From positions 372,001 through 436,000 of the forward strand of contig NC_026501.1 in the NCBI RefSeq assembly GCF_000182925.2: DNA of 64,000 bases. The letters are read 5' to 3'. The notes under the pieces were generated by a model. The model made no database searches. It saw only the letters and a program-made list of their open reading frames with translations, and had not been told where the DNA came from. This DNA is from Neurospora crassa OR74A (taxonomy: Eukaryota; Ascomycota; Sordariomycetes; Sordariales; Sordariaceae). Numbering within the stretch: position 1 is the first letter of the stretch; each line of letters starts with the position of its first letter. Made by a program: the position numbers and the translations under genes. Of the stretch, positions 1 through 9,712 are shown piece after piece.

Positions 1-2080
1 CTCTCGGGCCAACCACACTTTACCGGGATGTGCGTATCGAAGTGATACAGACCTGGGTTCTACCCGCTTGGCCCAGCGATAATGAACTAGGTACACTTAT
101 TTCTTTCGAACCTCAGATGATGCGTGAATCAGCATAGCCTAGGTAATGGATTCATTGATCCATCTGATGATGATGATCCTGATCGTCCCAGGAAAGAGAG
201 AGAGAGAGAGATAGACCTTCCCTCCCTAGCGGGAAATCTTGCGTCAATGCCCCCTCTCGGATAAAAAAAAAAGCAGAAAGAACGAGAAAAAAATAAAGAA
301 AAACGAAAAGAACAAGATTTTCGTAGTCTATGGTCCGTACGGATCTACATATATGGTTCGTACGTATAACGCTCCTTCCACAATGCTCCCCCCCCTTCAA
401 AGGGTACTACCTTACACCCGTATAGATATTGTACTGATCTAAAGATGTAAACTCCATGGCCACTAATGATACCTACGTATCTGCCTCCATTTCCATACAG
501 GTAGGTACCTTTTATCTCCGGCCTTTTATCAGATCTACCATCAAACCCTCATACCCCTATTCAACAGTATCTATAGGTACCAAAAAAAAAAAAAAGCCGG
601 CTGTACCCCGATGGCGCGGGCTGCAAGCGCTTGCAATAAAAACATTTTCTCTCTGGTGCGGTCAAAGCCCACAGACGACGATGAATGTACAACTCCCCTT
701 TCCCAGGGATGGTAATCACTGCCAGCTCGCCGCGCGCCGGTATGGTGGTCCAGTTCACAGGTGGGCTACCAGCATGCCTGCACAACACGTCATCCACTTG
801 TCAATCCAGGTCTTGGGTGCGGATGTGCACACAAGTGAGAACACAGATCACCACTGTCAACGCCGTCTTCTCGCATTCTGTACTGCCCGTCGAGCCCTCG
901 TTTTCTCCTCCTTCGCCCTAGCCTTCTTCCTCTCCTCTTCCTCCTTCTTCACACTTCGGATCAGGTCCTTGTGGGACCTTAGTACCTTTTGTACTTCGTC
1001 CATGTCGATGTCATGTGTGGCAGGGATATTCCATGCCACTCGTCTGCCCAAAGTTGGTGCATACCGGTATTCCATTGCCAGTACCTTTTTCTCACGCAGT
1101 AGCAATAGAAGCTGCCAACAGACTTGCCGCGGCAAACAGCGTTGAGGTATACAGAAACGCAACGGACTTTCTATCGAAGTACGTCGCGGACCAAAAAGAA
1201 GCCATTGGCAAGAGCAAAGATTTCGTTCTCGAGTACGCCCGAGATGTCAACGCCGAAAGTGATGTAGCCGAGGTGTAACTTCTAGCCACCGTCCACAAAG
1301 CGGACTGGACGTCGAGGCCGGCGTCGAAACCGTTCGACGAACACAACTGGGGTAACATCCATCCTTGTAAAGATACCTCTATTACCATCGAATGATACCC
1401 GCTGATCCTTAACCCGTGTCCTGGCTTGGAGCCGAACTCATCCTCTTTCATCAACCTATCCCCCCCAAAGAGAAACAACAGTGGACATGATCATCTGATA
1501 TTCTGTCTTAGTGGATATCCCCAGTGTCATCCGGTGAAATAATCCTGTCAATATCGCCGTCTCATGGAAATCCTTGATTACTCATCCCTTGCCCAGTCGA
1601 CTTCCATCCGAACTTTGCACACAAAGATTTTCCATGATCTCTCGAGCTATAGTCTAGAGGTATCAAAGTACCAGTTGTAATATACCACTTATGGGACAAC
1701 GTCAATATTCCTTGTGTCGATACCTCCCGTCCCCATCAGAGGTACTATTCCATCTTCCCGAGGCGTTTGAACAACGTTGATTTACACGAGTAAAATGATA
1801 AGTAGGTACGTAGGTATTTTCATGTTGCTGTAGAGACTGCTTGAGCACCTGCAGTCTAGACATTTTGAGAGAGTGGGTCGGGCATGTGCAGGAAGGCTGG
1901 TCGCGGATGGATAGGTACCTCTAGGTAGGTATGCAACAAGCCAGGAGATTCGGAGAGATGTCGGTAGGGAGAAGGCCGGAGATCCGCGAAATTACCTACC
2001 TACCATCGTGTGTTGGATTAGTTTTCAAGAGATTGCTTCTCTGCTGACGCTTTGGTACCATAGCGGGAAATCTCCCAAAA
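1..2080. other. Gene-poor stretch, no supported gene
   Basis: Several open frames of 60-230 codons occur here but none shows a recognisable family. The two most protein-like are a plus-strand frame ending at 1278 (helical, Ala/Asp/Glu-rich, ending DVAEV) and a minus-strand frame ending near 857 whose last ~45 residues are a Lys/Glu/Arg-rich helix; they overlap, so at most one is real. Positions 6-74 form a tRNA-sized imperfect cruciform (see findings). The TACCTACCTAGG-type repeat is present at low density from about 1800. Confidence 0.4.
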
Positions 2081-2336
2081 CATCTAGCATAGTAGGGGTT
2101 CACTAGGCTAGGTGATTTGACTAGGCTAGGTGAATCACCTAGCCTAGTTGCTCAATAGAGGGCTTTGATTGGTCAATTTGGGTGCCCCCTATAACGATGT
2201 GCTGTGTTAGACTTGGAATTTTTTTTTTTTTTTTTTTTTTTTTTCCAGCTGGGCTACTCTTTCCTGGGAAAACTCCAAAGTTCAATTCCTTATATAAATA
2301 GAAGTAACGAACCTTCTTATCAATCAATTGGGCTAG

Positions 2337-2388
2337 TAGCTCAATAGTTCTGTTATTACTTTCTTTCTTCCTATTACCAGTTCAATCC
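2337..2388 (+). promoter_or_regulatory. Pol III-type A box and B box (tRNA-like relic)
   Basis: TAGCTCAATAG at 2337-2347 fits the A-box consensus TRGYNNANNNG, and AGTTCAATCC at 2379-2388 fits the B box GGTTCRANNCC except for the first base. The spacing of 31 nt is in the tRNA range. The surrounding sequence does not fold into a good cloverleaf, so this looks like a decayed tRNA-derived head inside the inverted-repeat element, not a working tRNA gene. Confidence 0.4.
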
Positions 2389-2540
2389 CGCTGGTGGTCG
2401 TCTTTTTTCGTGCGAAAAGTTTCGCGCGAAAGTATAAATGCCCTCATCCAGATTTCGGACTTCGAAGTCGAAGTTAAAGACTACTACCAAAGATTATTAT
2501 TAAAGAACACTACTAAAGACTACTACTAAAGATTATTACT

Positions 2541-2586
2541 AAAGACCCTTATAGAGGCCTTCTAGAAGGTCCTTATAAGAGTCTTT
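2541..2586. repeat. Hairpin inside the inverted-repeat element
   Basis: AAAGACCCTTATAGAGG pairs imperfectly with the downstream CCTTATAAGAGTCTTT around the central palindrome CCTTCTAGAAGG, forming a stem of about 20 bp. It directly follows the AAAGACTAC tandem units at 2476-2540. Confidence 0.6.
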
Positions 2587-5456
2587 AGCTTTTGCCATTT
2601 TGCACCCAAATTCGACCAATCAGAGCCCTCCATTTTACAACTAGGCTAGGTGGACTGCCTAGGCTAGGCTCACTGTCATGGTTAGAAATTGAACCTAGCC
2701 TAGTACCCCCCCTACTATGCTAGATGCTATCCTTATATGCCCGCTGCGGTAGGTAGCGTATTGACCGCCATCAACAAAATTGCCGACAAACGTCGTGCCA
2801 TGCTACATAACTTGGGATATTGCAATAGTTGAAGAGGGAAGTTGGAGGACTCTGGCCGTGATCAAGTTCATGTGGAAGCAGGTCTCCTGGTACAGGAACT
2901 CAACGTTGTACCCTGCCTTCTCTAGCAGCAGCAACAACAATGCAATCCTGGTTCAGACGGGATACCACGATTTGGACCATGTAAGCCTGGCCCGAAACTC
3001 CCCGCGATCCCAGAGCAACCGGACGAGGACTTGTAATTCATACACAGAACTACTCAAGAAATTGGACTGTCAATCCGACCCAAACTACAAGGTCCAAGGC
3101 TACCTACCTACTTCTTTCGGAACGTTGAACGCAAGACCGCCCCTGTTAGGAGCAATTCTCCGCCGCCAGCTTATGCGGCTGATGACGGTCGGAACTTCTC
3201 TGCCATTGAGGAATGAGCTCGCTCGAGGAAATGTGTCTGACGGAGAACCATCTGGGGATAGAAAGCAAAGGTGTTGATGGTCGGCAGTGGTCTCATGGTA
3301 CCTACCTAGTTGAATCCTTACTTCTCCGCTTCATTTCCCTATTTATAGTTATTTCCGCCCCGTCCCGCAAAAAAAAAAATCAGGGTCCCTGGCCAGAAAG
3401 TCGTCGATGGCTGAGCGTGAAGACTGCCTAGGTGCTATCTGTAGGTAGCCAAGCAGGGAGTAGGATGACGAAGCCGAGTCCCTGCCCGTCTTCCAAAGCA
3501 GGAGAACCTTCAATGTCCCCGGAAAAGCTTGTAACCTGCGAGTCTCAGAAGAGAGGTTGTTGATGGTCAAACACAAAGGACATGCCAAAGAAAGGGCGTA
3601 GTCGAACCACTCAAGTCTTTCTTGAGTTGTATTGAGCCCCAAGAAGCGGCGCTTACCTCTACCTACCTACCAAACACCAATACCTACCTAGGTAACTTCC
3701 CCCCAAGAAAGTCACGTTCCGTATTTGAACACGGTTGATGCGCGATGTCTATCTGTTAGCACTGAGAAGTGAACAAGAAATCAAGCCTCAATGGGACGGA
3801 CCACAGCCGAAAGTCAAAACTTTGAAAGTGAAAGTAAAGTGTTTGCATCAAAGGGCTTCCTCTTCTGCGCTCCCTGGCTACCTACCTACCTAGGTAGTCT
3901 ATACCACGGTAATACCTAGGTCTCAAAAGATTACATTATCGGCAATTACATAGCGCCTGGATGTATCCGACCGCGCGATCCGGGACCTCATTCGCTCAAT
4001 TACCTCTAGGTAGGTAGACAACATGCCCTGGCGAAACATGTCAAATCCCAAGCCTCATCGAAAGATTTGCGAAGTGCGCGTTGGGGGATTCCGGCAGGGC
4101 CGACATAGATCAAGCGGCGTGCGTGTCGAGAGCCGCCAACGAACGAGCTCACCCCAGAAAAACAAAACCGATGGAGGGTCGAGGTAAACCTTAAGGACAC
4201 GTACAGGTATAGAGAGATCAAGACACTGAACTCACTGGAGCGATTAGGTACCTAGGTACCTAGGTATCGAGAGGAAGATGGAGCTCCTCGTAGGTAGGTC
4301 CCCCTAGAAGTAGGCTTTGACTAAGAGGTCCAGTCCAGTCTCGGTCTATCGAGGCTGCTTCCTTTGTGCCCTTGAATCAGGTAGGTAGGTAGATAGAGAT
4401 ACAGGTGGTAGTTGAGTCGTTTTAGGTCCTTCGCTCTGCTCTGGAAGAGGAATCTGAACCTAACAGCGCTTGTTGTTTACTTTCCCCTTTTACTTTCCCG
4501 TTTTACTTTCCCCTTTTCTGCTTTTCCCGGTTTTTTTCTTTCTTCTTTTTTTTTCTTGTTTCCTAGCAGGCGAAGTTTCGATTCTGAAATATAAGGTACC
4601 TTCCCTAGGTATCTATGAAGGTCATCGACACTAGGTCCCCAGTAAAACTAAGTACCTACCTAGTAAGTGTACTTTCATCATTTATTAACCCCCCCGTCTC
4701 TTTATTCATTCCTTCCTTCCTTCCTTCCTTCCTTTTGGTTACCTAGAGGTAGTAGATGTACTTAACCCCTCTATTCCAAATGCGCAGATACCTACCTTAT
4801 CTCTTTTGACCAACCAGACCGCGGACAGAACGCCGAGGCAACCAAGGAACCTACCTACCTACCTAGGTACCTACCTACCTATTGGGCTCTTGCTGGTGGT
4901 CATTTGAACAGGAAGTTCTTGAGTGTCTAGAGGTAAGTAGTCAGCGGCTCAACTTACACCACGCACTACCACCATCTTTCACCTGAAATTGGTTACGGAT
5001 TTACGAATACATGAATAGTAAAGTAAATGTTTGTTGGCAAACTACTAACCCTAAGTAGGTACCTAAGGTAGGTACATATAAAGAACACTTACAGAACTCT
5101 GAAGCGGTGTTGGTAATAGCAGGCCCCTGCATCGTGGAACACCCCGTGGAACCTGCCTGGGACTGACAAGCATGTGCATCAAACAAACAAACTTTCAACT
5201 CTCTTTCCAAGACGAAAGTGTACCTCTACACCAATAACCCATCCATTGGTATTTCCAGTAGCTACCTAGTAGGTAAGTAGGTAAGTAGGTATGTAGAGTT
5301 AGAAGAGGTATCTTAACTACCTCTACCTAGGTACCTAGTAACTTCTGTAATAGATGGCTACCTACCTATTATTTGTTTGTTTGTTTGGCACACACACACA
5401 CAGTTCCCTCCTCCCTTCTCATCCTTGTCACCCCATTCTTCTTTTTAACCCATCTC

Positions 5457-5489
5457 GTTCGTTCGTTCGTTCGTTCGTTCGTTCGTTCG
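5457..5489. repeat. (GTTC)n microsatellite
   Basis: About eight uninterrupted copies of the tetranucleotide GTTC, next to a short CA run at 5391-5402. Confidence 0.9.
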
Positions 5490-5775
5490 AGATCGAATCT
5501 TGCGATCTTTGCGTTCTTCTCCTCCTCAAGTCTTACCATAACTTCAACTCCTTCCATAGGTAGGTACCTACACATCAGTCCACCACGGCACTCAAGGTAT
5601 AAGGTCTGTACCAAGTACCTACCCAGAAAACAAAAGTTTTGAGGAAAAAAAAAAAAAAAAAGGTATGCTCACTCGCTTGCATCATACTTATTCCGCTAGC
5701 TAGGTAGGTAGGTAGGTAGGTAGGTATCTACATCCTGAAGCAACTCATCCCCTCTCTTTCAGCCTCTTCCATCTT

Positions 5776-5807
5776 GCTCCTCCTCCTCCTCCTCCTCCTC
5801 CTCCTCC
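5776..5807. repeat. (CTC)n microsatellite
   Basis: About ten copies of CTC, followed 60 bp later by a short GTT run. Confidence 0.9.
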
Positions 5808-6275
5808 ATACTCAACTGAGCACTAGGTATCCCGTAGCAAAAAACGTATGTGTAGTAGCAAATATTGTTGTTGTTGTTGTTGTCATGTCGTTTCGTGTCG
5901 TTGTGAGCAATAGTATCAGCACCGGTTAGATCGCTCGTGAAATCCATTTTTTCCCCATACCCATTCCAACCTCTCTGCTCTGACTTCATGCCGACCAATT
6001 CCAACACAAAACCAGGGCAGTGTGTCCTCCTGCTCACATCCACATCCTCTCCCGCCCATCTCTAGGTTCCATACTTGGAAGGTAGTAATCCTCAAGGACC
6101 ACTAACCTCCCCCATCGAACCCAACCCGACACATACCCAGCTTCATCTCCTTCCCCACAAGGAACGTCATCAACCCGGTCAATCCCCATGCACTCAGACG
6201 ATACCTCCACGTCTCAAAGTCGGACAAGGATGACCAAAACCACAAAAAACGAAGCACCGTAATCGTCCGCCATCA

Positions 6276-8096
6276 CTAATTAACCAACACACCACACACC
6301 AAACACGTAATCGGTTCCGTCCACGTCTTCGCTCCGCCCCTCGCCACCACATCCGCGCGGAGATCCGTAAACTCCAGGTACGGCGTCCCGTTCATTTCCA
6401 GCGTGACAGCAAATAACCCTTCCCATGGTCTTTCCTTGTTGGTTACTTTGGCTCTGGCTCCTCCTCCTCCTCCGGGAGGAGCAGGAGGGGGAACTGAAGC
6501 CTTTTTGCGGGGTCGGCCGGGTTTCTTCCGCCCTTCTTCTGTTTTTATTATTTTTGTCGTTGTCGTTGATGTCGTTGTTGTCGTTGATCCTGGTGCGGGG
6601 GCGGGAGTGGTAGTTCTGGATGCCTTTGCGCTTGCTGTCCTTGTTCTTCTTGAACGTAATGCTAGTCCGGAGGCGGTCGACTCGTCCTCTGCGGCTTCGG
6701 CGTCGGGCGTGTCGTCGGGAGCGACGGGTTTGGCGTCGTCTTCGCTGTCGGGTTTGAGGGCGCGGTTGCCGTTGCTGTTGTTGCTACCGTTGGTGGTTCG
6801 CGTGGTGTCCTTCTCAGCTTTAACGTCCACAAAGTCCGGCTGCTGCGTGTCGCCATTTGCTTCCGTCTTGGCTTTGCTTTCCTCCTTCGAGTCGTCCTCG
6901 TCCTCCTCTTTCTTGTCCACCTTCTCCTCCTTTACTGGGATGTGAGGCTTGTCGGTGCCGAGTCGCTCGTACGTTGCCCTGAGGGCTTGGTCCTTGATGC
7001 ATTCTTCGTGTAACCATTTCTTACATGATTCTGAAGAGCAGCCGACTAGCAGTTTGTCAGGGTTCGCTGGAGTGTTGCAGCCGCATACAAGTTCGACGGT
7101 CTATGACAGGGTTCTTGTTAGCATCTTTGCATGGAAAGGGTTGAGATGAATGTGACGGCGCATACCGAGAGTTCTTGAGACCGCACATCATAGGCCTGTC
7201 GCCAGTACAGACTATCCTGGGTCTCCTCGTCGTTCTCCTCAAACCAGTGCTTTACGATCGCGGGCTCGGTAACGCTGACCACATTGATGATATCCACTGC
7301 CAGCCATGTTAGCGCACACACAATTTCTACTCTGACCCGAACCGCTTGTGGCCCACTCACTGTGATTAGACGCTATCAGCTCGCCCGTCCCATGATACGG
7401 CTGTCTCCCCTCCACAATCCTTTTCCTATCTCGCGTCTTGGCCGGCAGCTCGTCAGGCCAGTACATCCAGTAAACTCTGGCGAAGACGTGGTGCTCGTCC
7501 CTAGCGCGGATTTCGAGAATCCTGGCGACCCACTCGGTGTCCCGCCTTTGTATCGGGGCCGTTGCCTCGTCGTTCGGTCCCTTTTCGCCTTGTTTTGGGT
7601 CCTTTTTCTTTATGCTCAGGTCGTTGGCGACATAGATGAAGTTCTCTGCATAGTATTTAACATTATTCACTAGTAGATTATCGTTCAAGTCAGTAAACCG
7701 GAAGTTTCTTCTGAGAGAAGAGGGACAGAACAAAGGGCCAAACTCACACACAAAGCTGTTGTACCTCGTCATGTCGGTCCAATCCTTGGCCGGCTCGACC
7801 TTGTAGTGTACATCCATGTTCGGGTACGTCTTGAACTTGCCCGACGGATGAAAGGGAGACGGCTGGGAGTGGATCTTGTCCGCTGGGTCGGTGTCCTCGT
7901 CGTCGATCGACTCGGCCTTGCCTCCGACCGTGCGTCTGCGCTTCTTGTTCTTCTTCTTCTCTGCCACCAAGGGGTCGACAATGTGGACTTGGAACGGGCA
8001 TTCGGCTCGGGTGTTATCCTTATCCTCCTTCCGTTCCTGTACCCTGTCCTGGCGGTCGGCATCGGACGCCCTTGGTCTCTTGCGCGAGGAGGCCAT
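6276..8096 (-). CDS. epr-1: EPR-1-like BAH/PHD reader of H3K27 methylation
   Basis: Predicted nuclear chromatin reader of 537 aa, matching fungal EPR-1 (effector of polycomb repression), which binds H3K27me3 and silences the marked genes. Four exons: 8096-7748, 7669-7361, 7296-7166, 7100-6276; donors are GTGAGT, GTGAGT and GTATGC, and the joins keep the frame. The N-terminus is basic and nuclear-like (RKRPR, KKKNKKRRR). A BAH domain spans about residues 113-262 (core YYAENFIYVAND, ARVYWMYWPDEL, YWRQAYD). A PHD-like zinc motif follows at 269-297 (Cys269, Cys271, Cys284, Cys289, His294, Cys297). A ~230-residue acidic then Pro/Gly/Lys-rich linker, including an AT-hook-like KKPGRPRKK, leads to a conserved C-terminal block ending TWTEPITCLVCG, whose Cys529 and Cys532 could supply the missing PHD zinc ligands. 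The start has a good context and nothing better lies upstream. The ortholog assignment is from recalled family features. Confidence 0.85.
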
Positions 8097-9712
8097 TGTT
8101 GAGTAGTGTGAGTGTAGTAGAAGAGCAAAGGTTTAGCGAGCTAGGAGCGCCGCGCTTCGGCTAGGGTGGCGATGTCGTGAAGCGCCGGTAGTTGGTGGCG
8201 CAAAGGTTGGTGATGACTTGCGACGAAGATGGCGAAGATGCGACAGAAGAGAAGAAGGGTGGGGTCGCGCGTAAAGAAACGACGGATGAAAGATGCGCCT
8301 CAGGTTGCGCTACCTCTCCTCTAAGCAGAGACGACAAGTCTGATGTTGTCTAGGTTTCGAGTTGGGCGGCGGCGACGACCTTGGAGAGCGGCCTGAACCT
8401 GAAAAAGGTTGAGGTGACGTGGTTGGCTTCGGCTTTGTCGTGCGAGGAGAAACGCGGGCGCGGGCGCGGGCGCGAGGTTGCCGGGTCAAGGTTCGAGCTC
8501 CCGTCCTGCAAGGTTCGATGCCGGAAAAAAAAAAGTGGGTGTGAACCTTGGAGAACCTGAAGTACTTCCACTTTGTACTTCAGTTGGAGAAGGCCTGTGT
8601 TGTGTTGTGCTATGACTTGTCCCTTTGGCTCACTCACTCAGTCGGCACGCGCGATGGACAACGACAAGTGGTTCAGTTATGGCGGTGGTGGTTGGGAGAA
8701 GGAATTGGGAAAGAATCCGCGACCCGCGACTTGTGTTGTGTTGTGTCGACCGTGGTTGACCTTCTTTGTGGATGACGAGGAGGAATGGGGAAAAGGGTCT
8801 GGAACTGTCTGCGACTGGACAAAGCTTGACCGGGGGGTGTGCGGGTGGCAGAGGAAAAAAACAAAGCCAAAAAAGCTGGGGGGGCAAGTCTATTGTCAAG
8901 TTGAGTCAATTGACCCATAAAGTCTGAATAAAGGGTACCCGACCAAGTCTCTCAGACAAACGCTTATGTAGGTAACAATAAGAGAATTGGATGTTCAATA
9001 GCCGTAACAACAAGACAATAGGATGAAAGTGTTTCAATGTGTACAATCCGAGGACTCTATAGTCTGTAAAGTAACCCAACTCTATATTTCAATCCGAGAC
9101 GGCGTGCATTTACAACGAACATTGCCTATGAACTTCCATTCTACCCAATTCAAATTGGGAATAAAGAATCGTTGCACTCAGCCACGTGATTTACCTAGAT
9201 CGATGACCATCTGCCGCCAAGGTGAGCTCCAAAGAGGAGAACCTGGGCAGATTCTGAGACCACTATTGGTGGACGGCTACAATAACAGCGAGAAGATGGC
9301 CCCAGCTTCCCCGCTTGATAGCACGAACCTGGATTGTGCTATTTTACCCACAATTTGACTGTTGTTGTTGTTGTTGTTTCGTTTGTGTTTGCCCGTTTGG
9401 GTCAGTCTTTGCCGCTATTCCCACAAACTTGACTGATATTGTCAACCTAAGAGTCTTCATCATAATCCAGAAAGACAATTGTTTGCCTCAAACTAACTAG
9501 AGAAACTTGATAGATTCAGTAATCCACAGCAAAAGTACACAAATACAGATAAGCGACAACATCGTTCAAACCCCCAACACCACACAGACAAGCCAACGCC
9601 AGCGCTATGCATATAGCAACCCAAAACTAACCCGACCATCAGATAATCCCACCATAACCCATCATAATCCCCAATATAGCCATATCATCAAACACCATCA
9701 TCATCATCATGA
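8097..9712. other. Intergenic: EPR-1 promoter side and ATG22 3' side
   Basis: No supported gene. The sequence next to 8096 is the upstream region of EPR-1; the part next to 9712 is the 3' flank of ATG22. Open frames at 8548-8920 are Gly/Trp-rich in one frame and unrelated in the others, with no family resemblance. Confidence 0.5.

Larger units (their letters stand above)
2081..2726. mobile_element. Inverted-repeat element (MITE-like), 646 bp
   Basis: The two ends match for the first 18 bases (CATCTAGCATAGTAGGGG, inverted at 2709-2726). The match resumes imperfectly inside, where both arms contain ACTAGGCTAGGT, CACCTAGCCTAGTTG, AGGGCT(T/C)TGATTGGTC and AATTTGGGTGC, giving arms of about 100 bp (roughly 2081-2188 and 2600-2726). 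The interior has no long reading frame. It holds a poly-T run (2221-2244), an A-box/B-box pair like a tRNA gene (2337-2347, 2379-2388), tandem AAAGAYTAYTACTAAAG units (2476-2540) and a 46-nt hairpin (2541-2586). The target duplication is ambiguous because the outermost bases are palindromic (CTAG or TA are possible). It is non-autonomous; its family is unknown to me. Confidence 0.6.
2727..6275. other. Gene-poor region rich in TACCTAGGTA motifs
   Basis: No convincing coding region. The stretch is dominated by runs of ACCT/AGGT units, often arranged as palindromes around CCTAGG (for example 3654-3692, 3878-3896, 4246-4268, 4847-4882, 5050-5075, 5265-5340, 5700-5727). It also holds simple repeats: TTCC near 4711-4733, GTTC near 5457-5489, CTC near 5776-5807 and GTT near 5866-5883. 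The last part lies downstream of the EPR-1 gene. Confidence 0.5.

Noticed and set aside
2780-3277. 165-codon open frame beside the inverted-repeat element
   Set aside because: No family resemblance, no splice partners, amino-acid composition like random GC-balanced DNA, and repeats of the CTACCTAC type inside it.
6403-6945. 180-codon frame antisense to EPR-1
   Set aside because: Mirror of the low-complexity EPR-1 linker; Val/Leu/Ser runs come from the antisense of acidic and Thr-rich codons.
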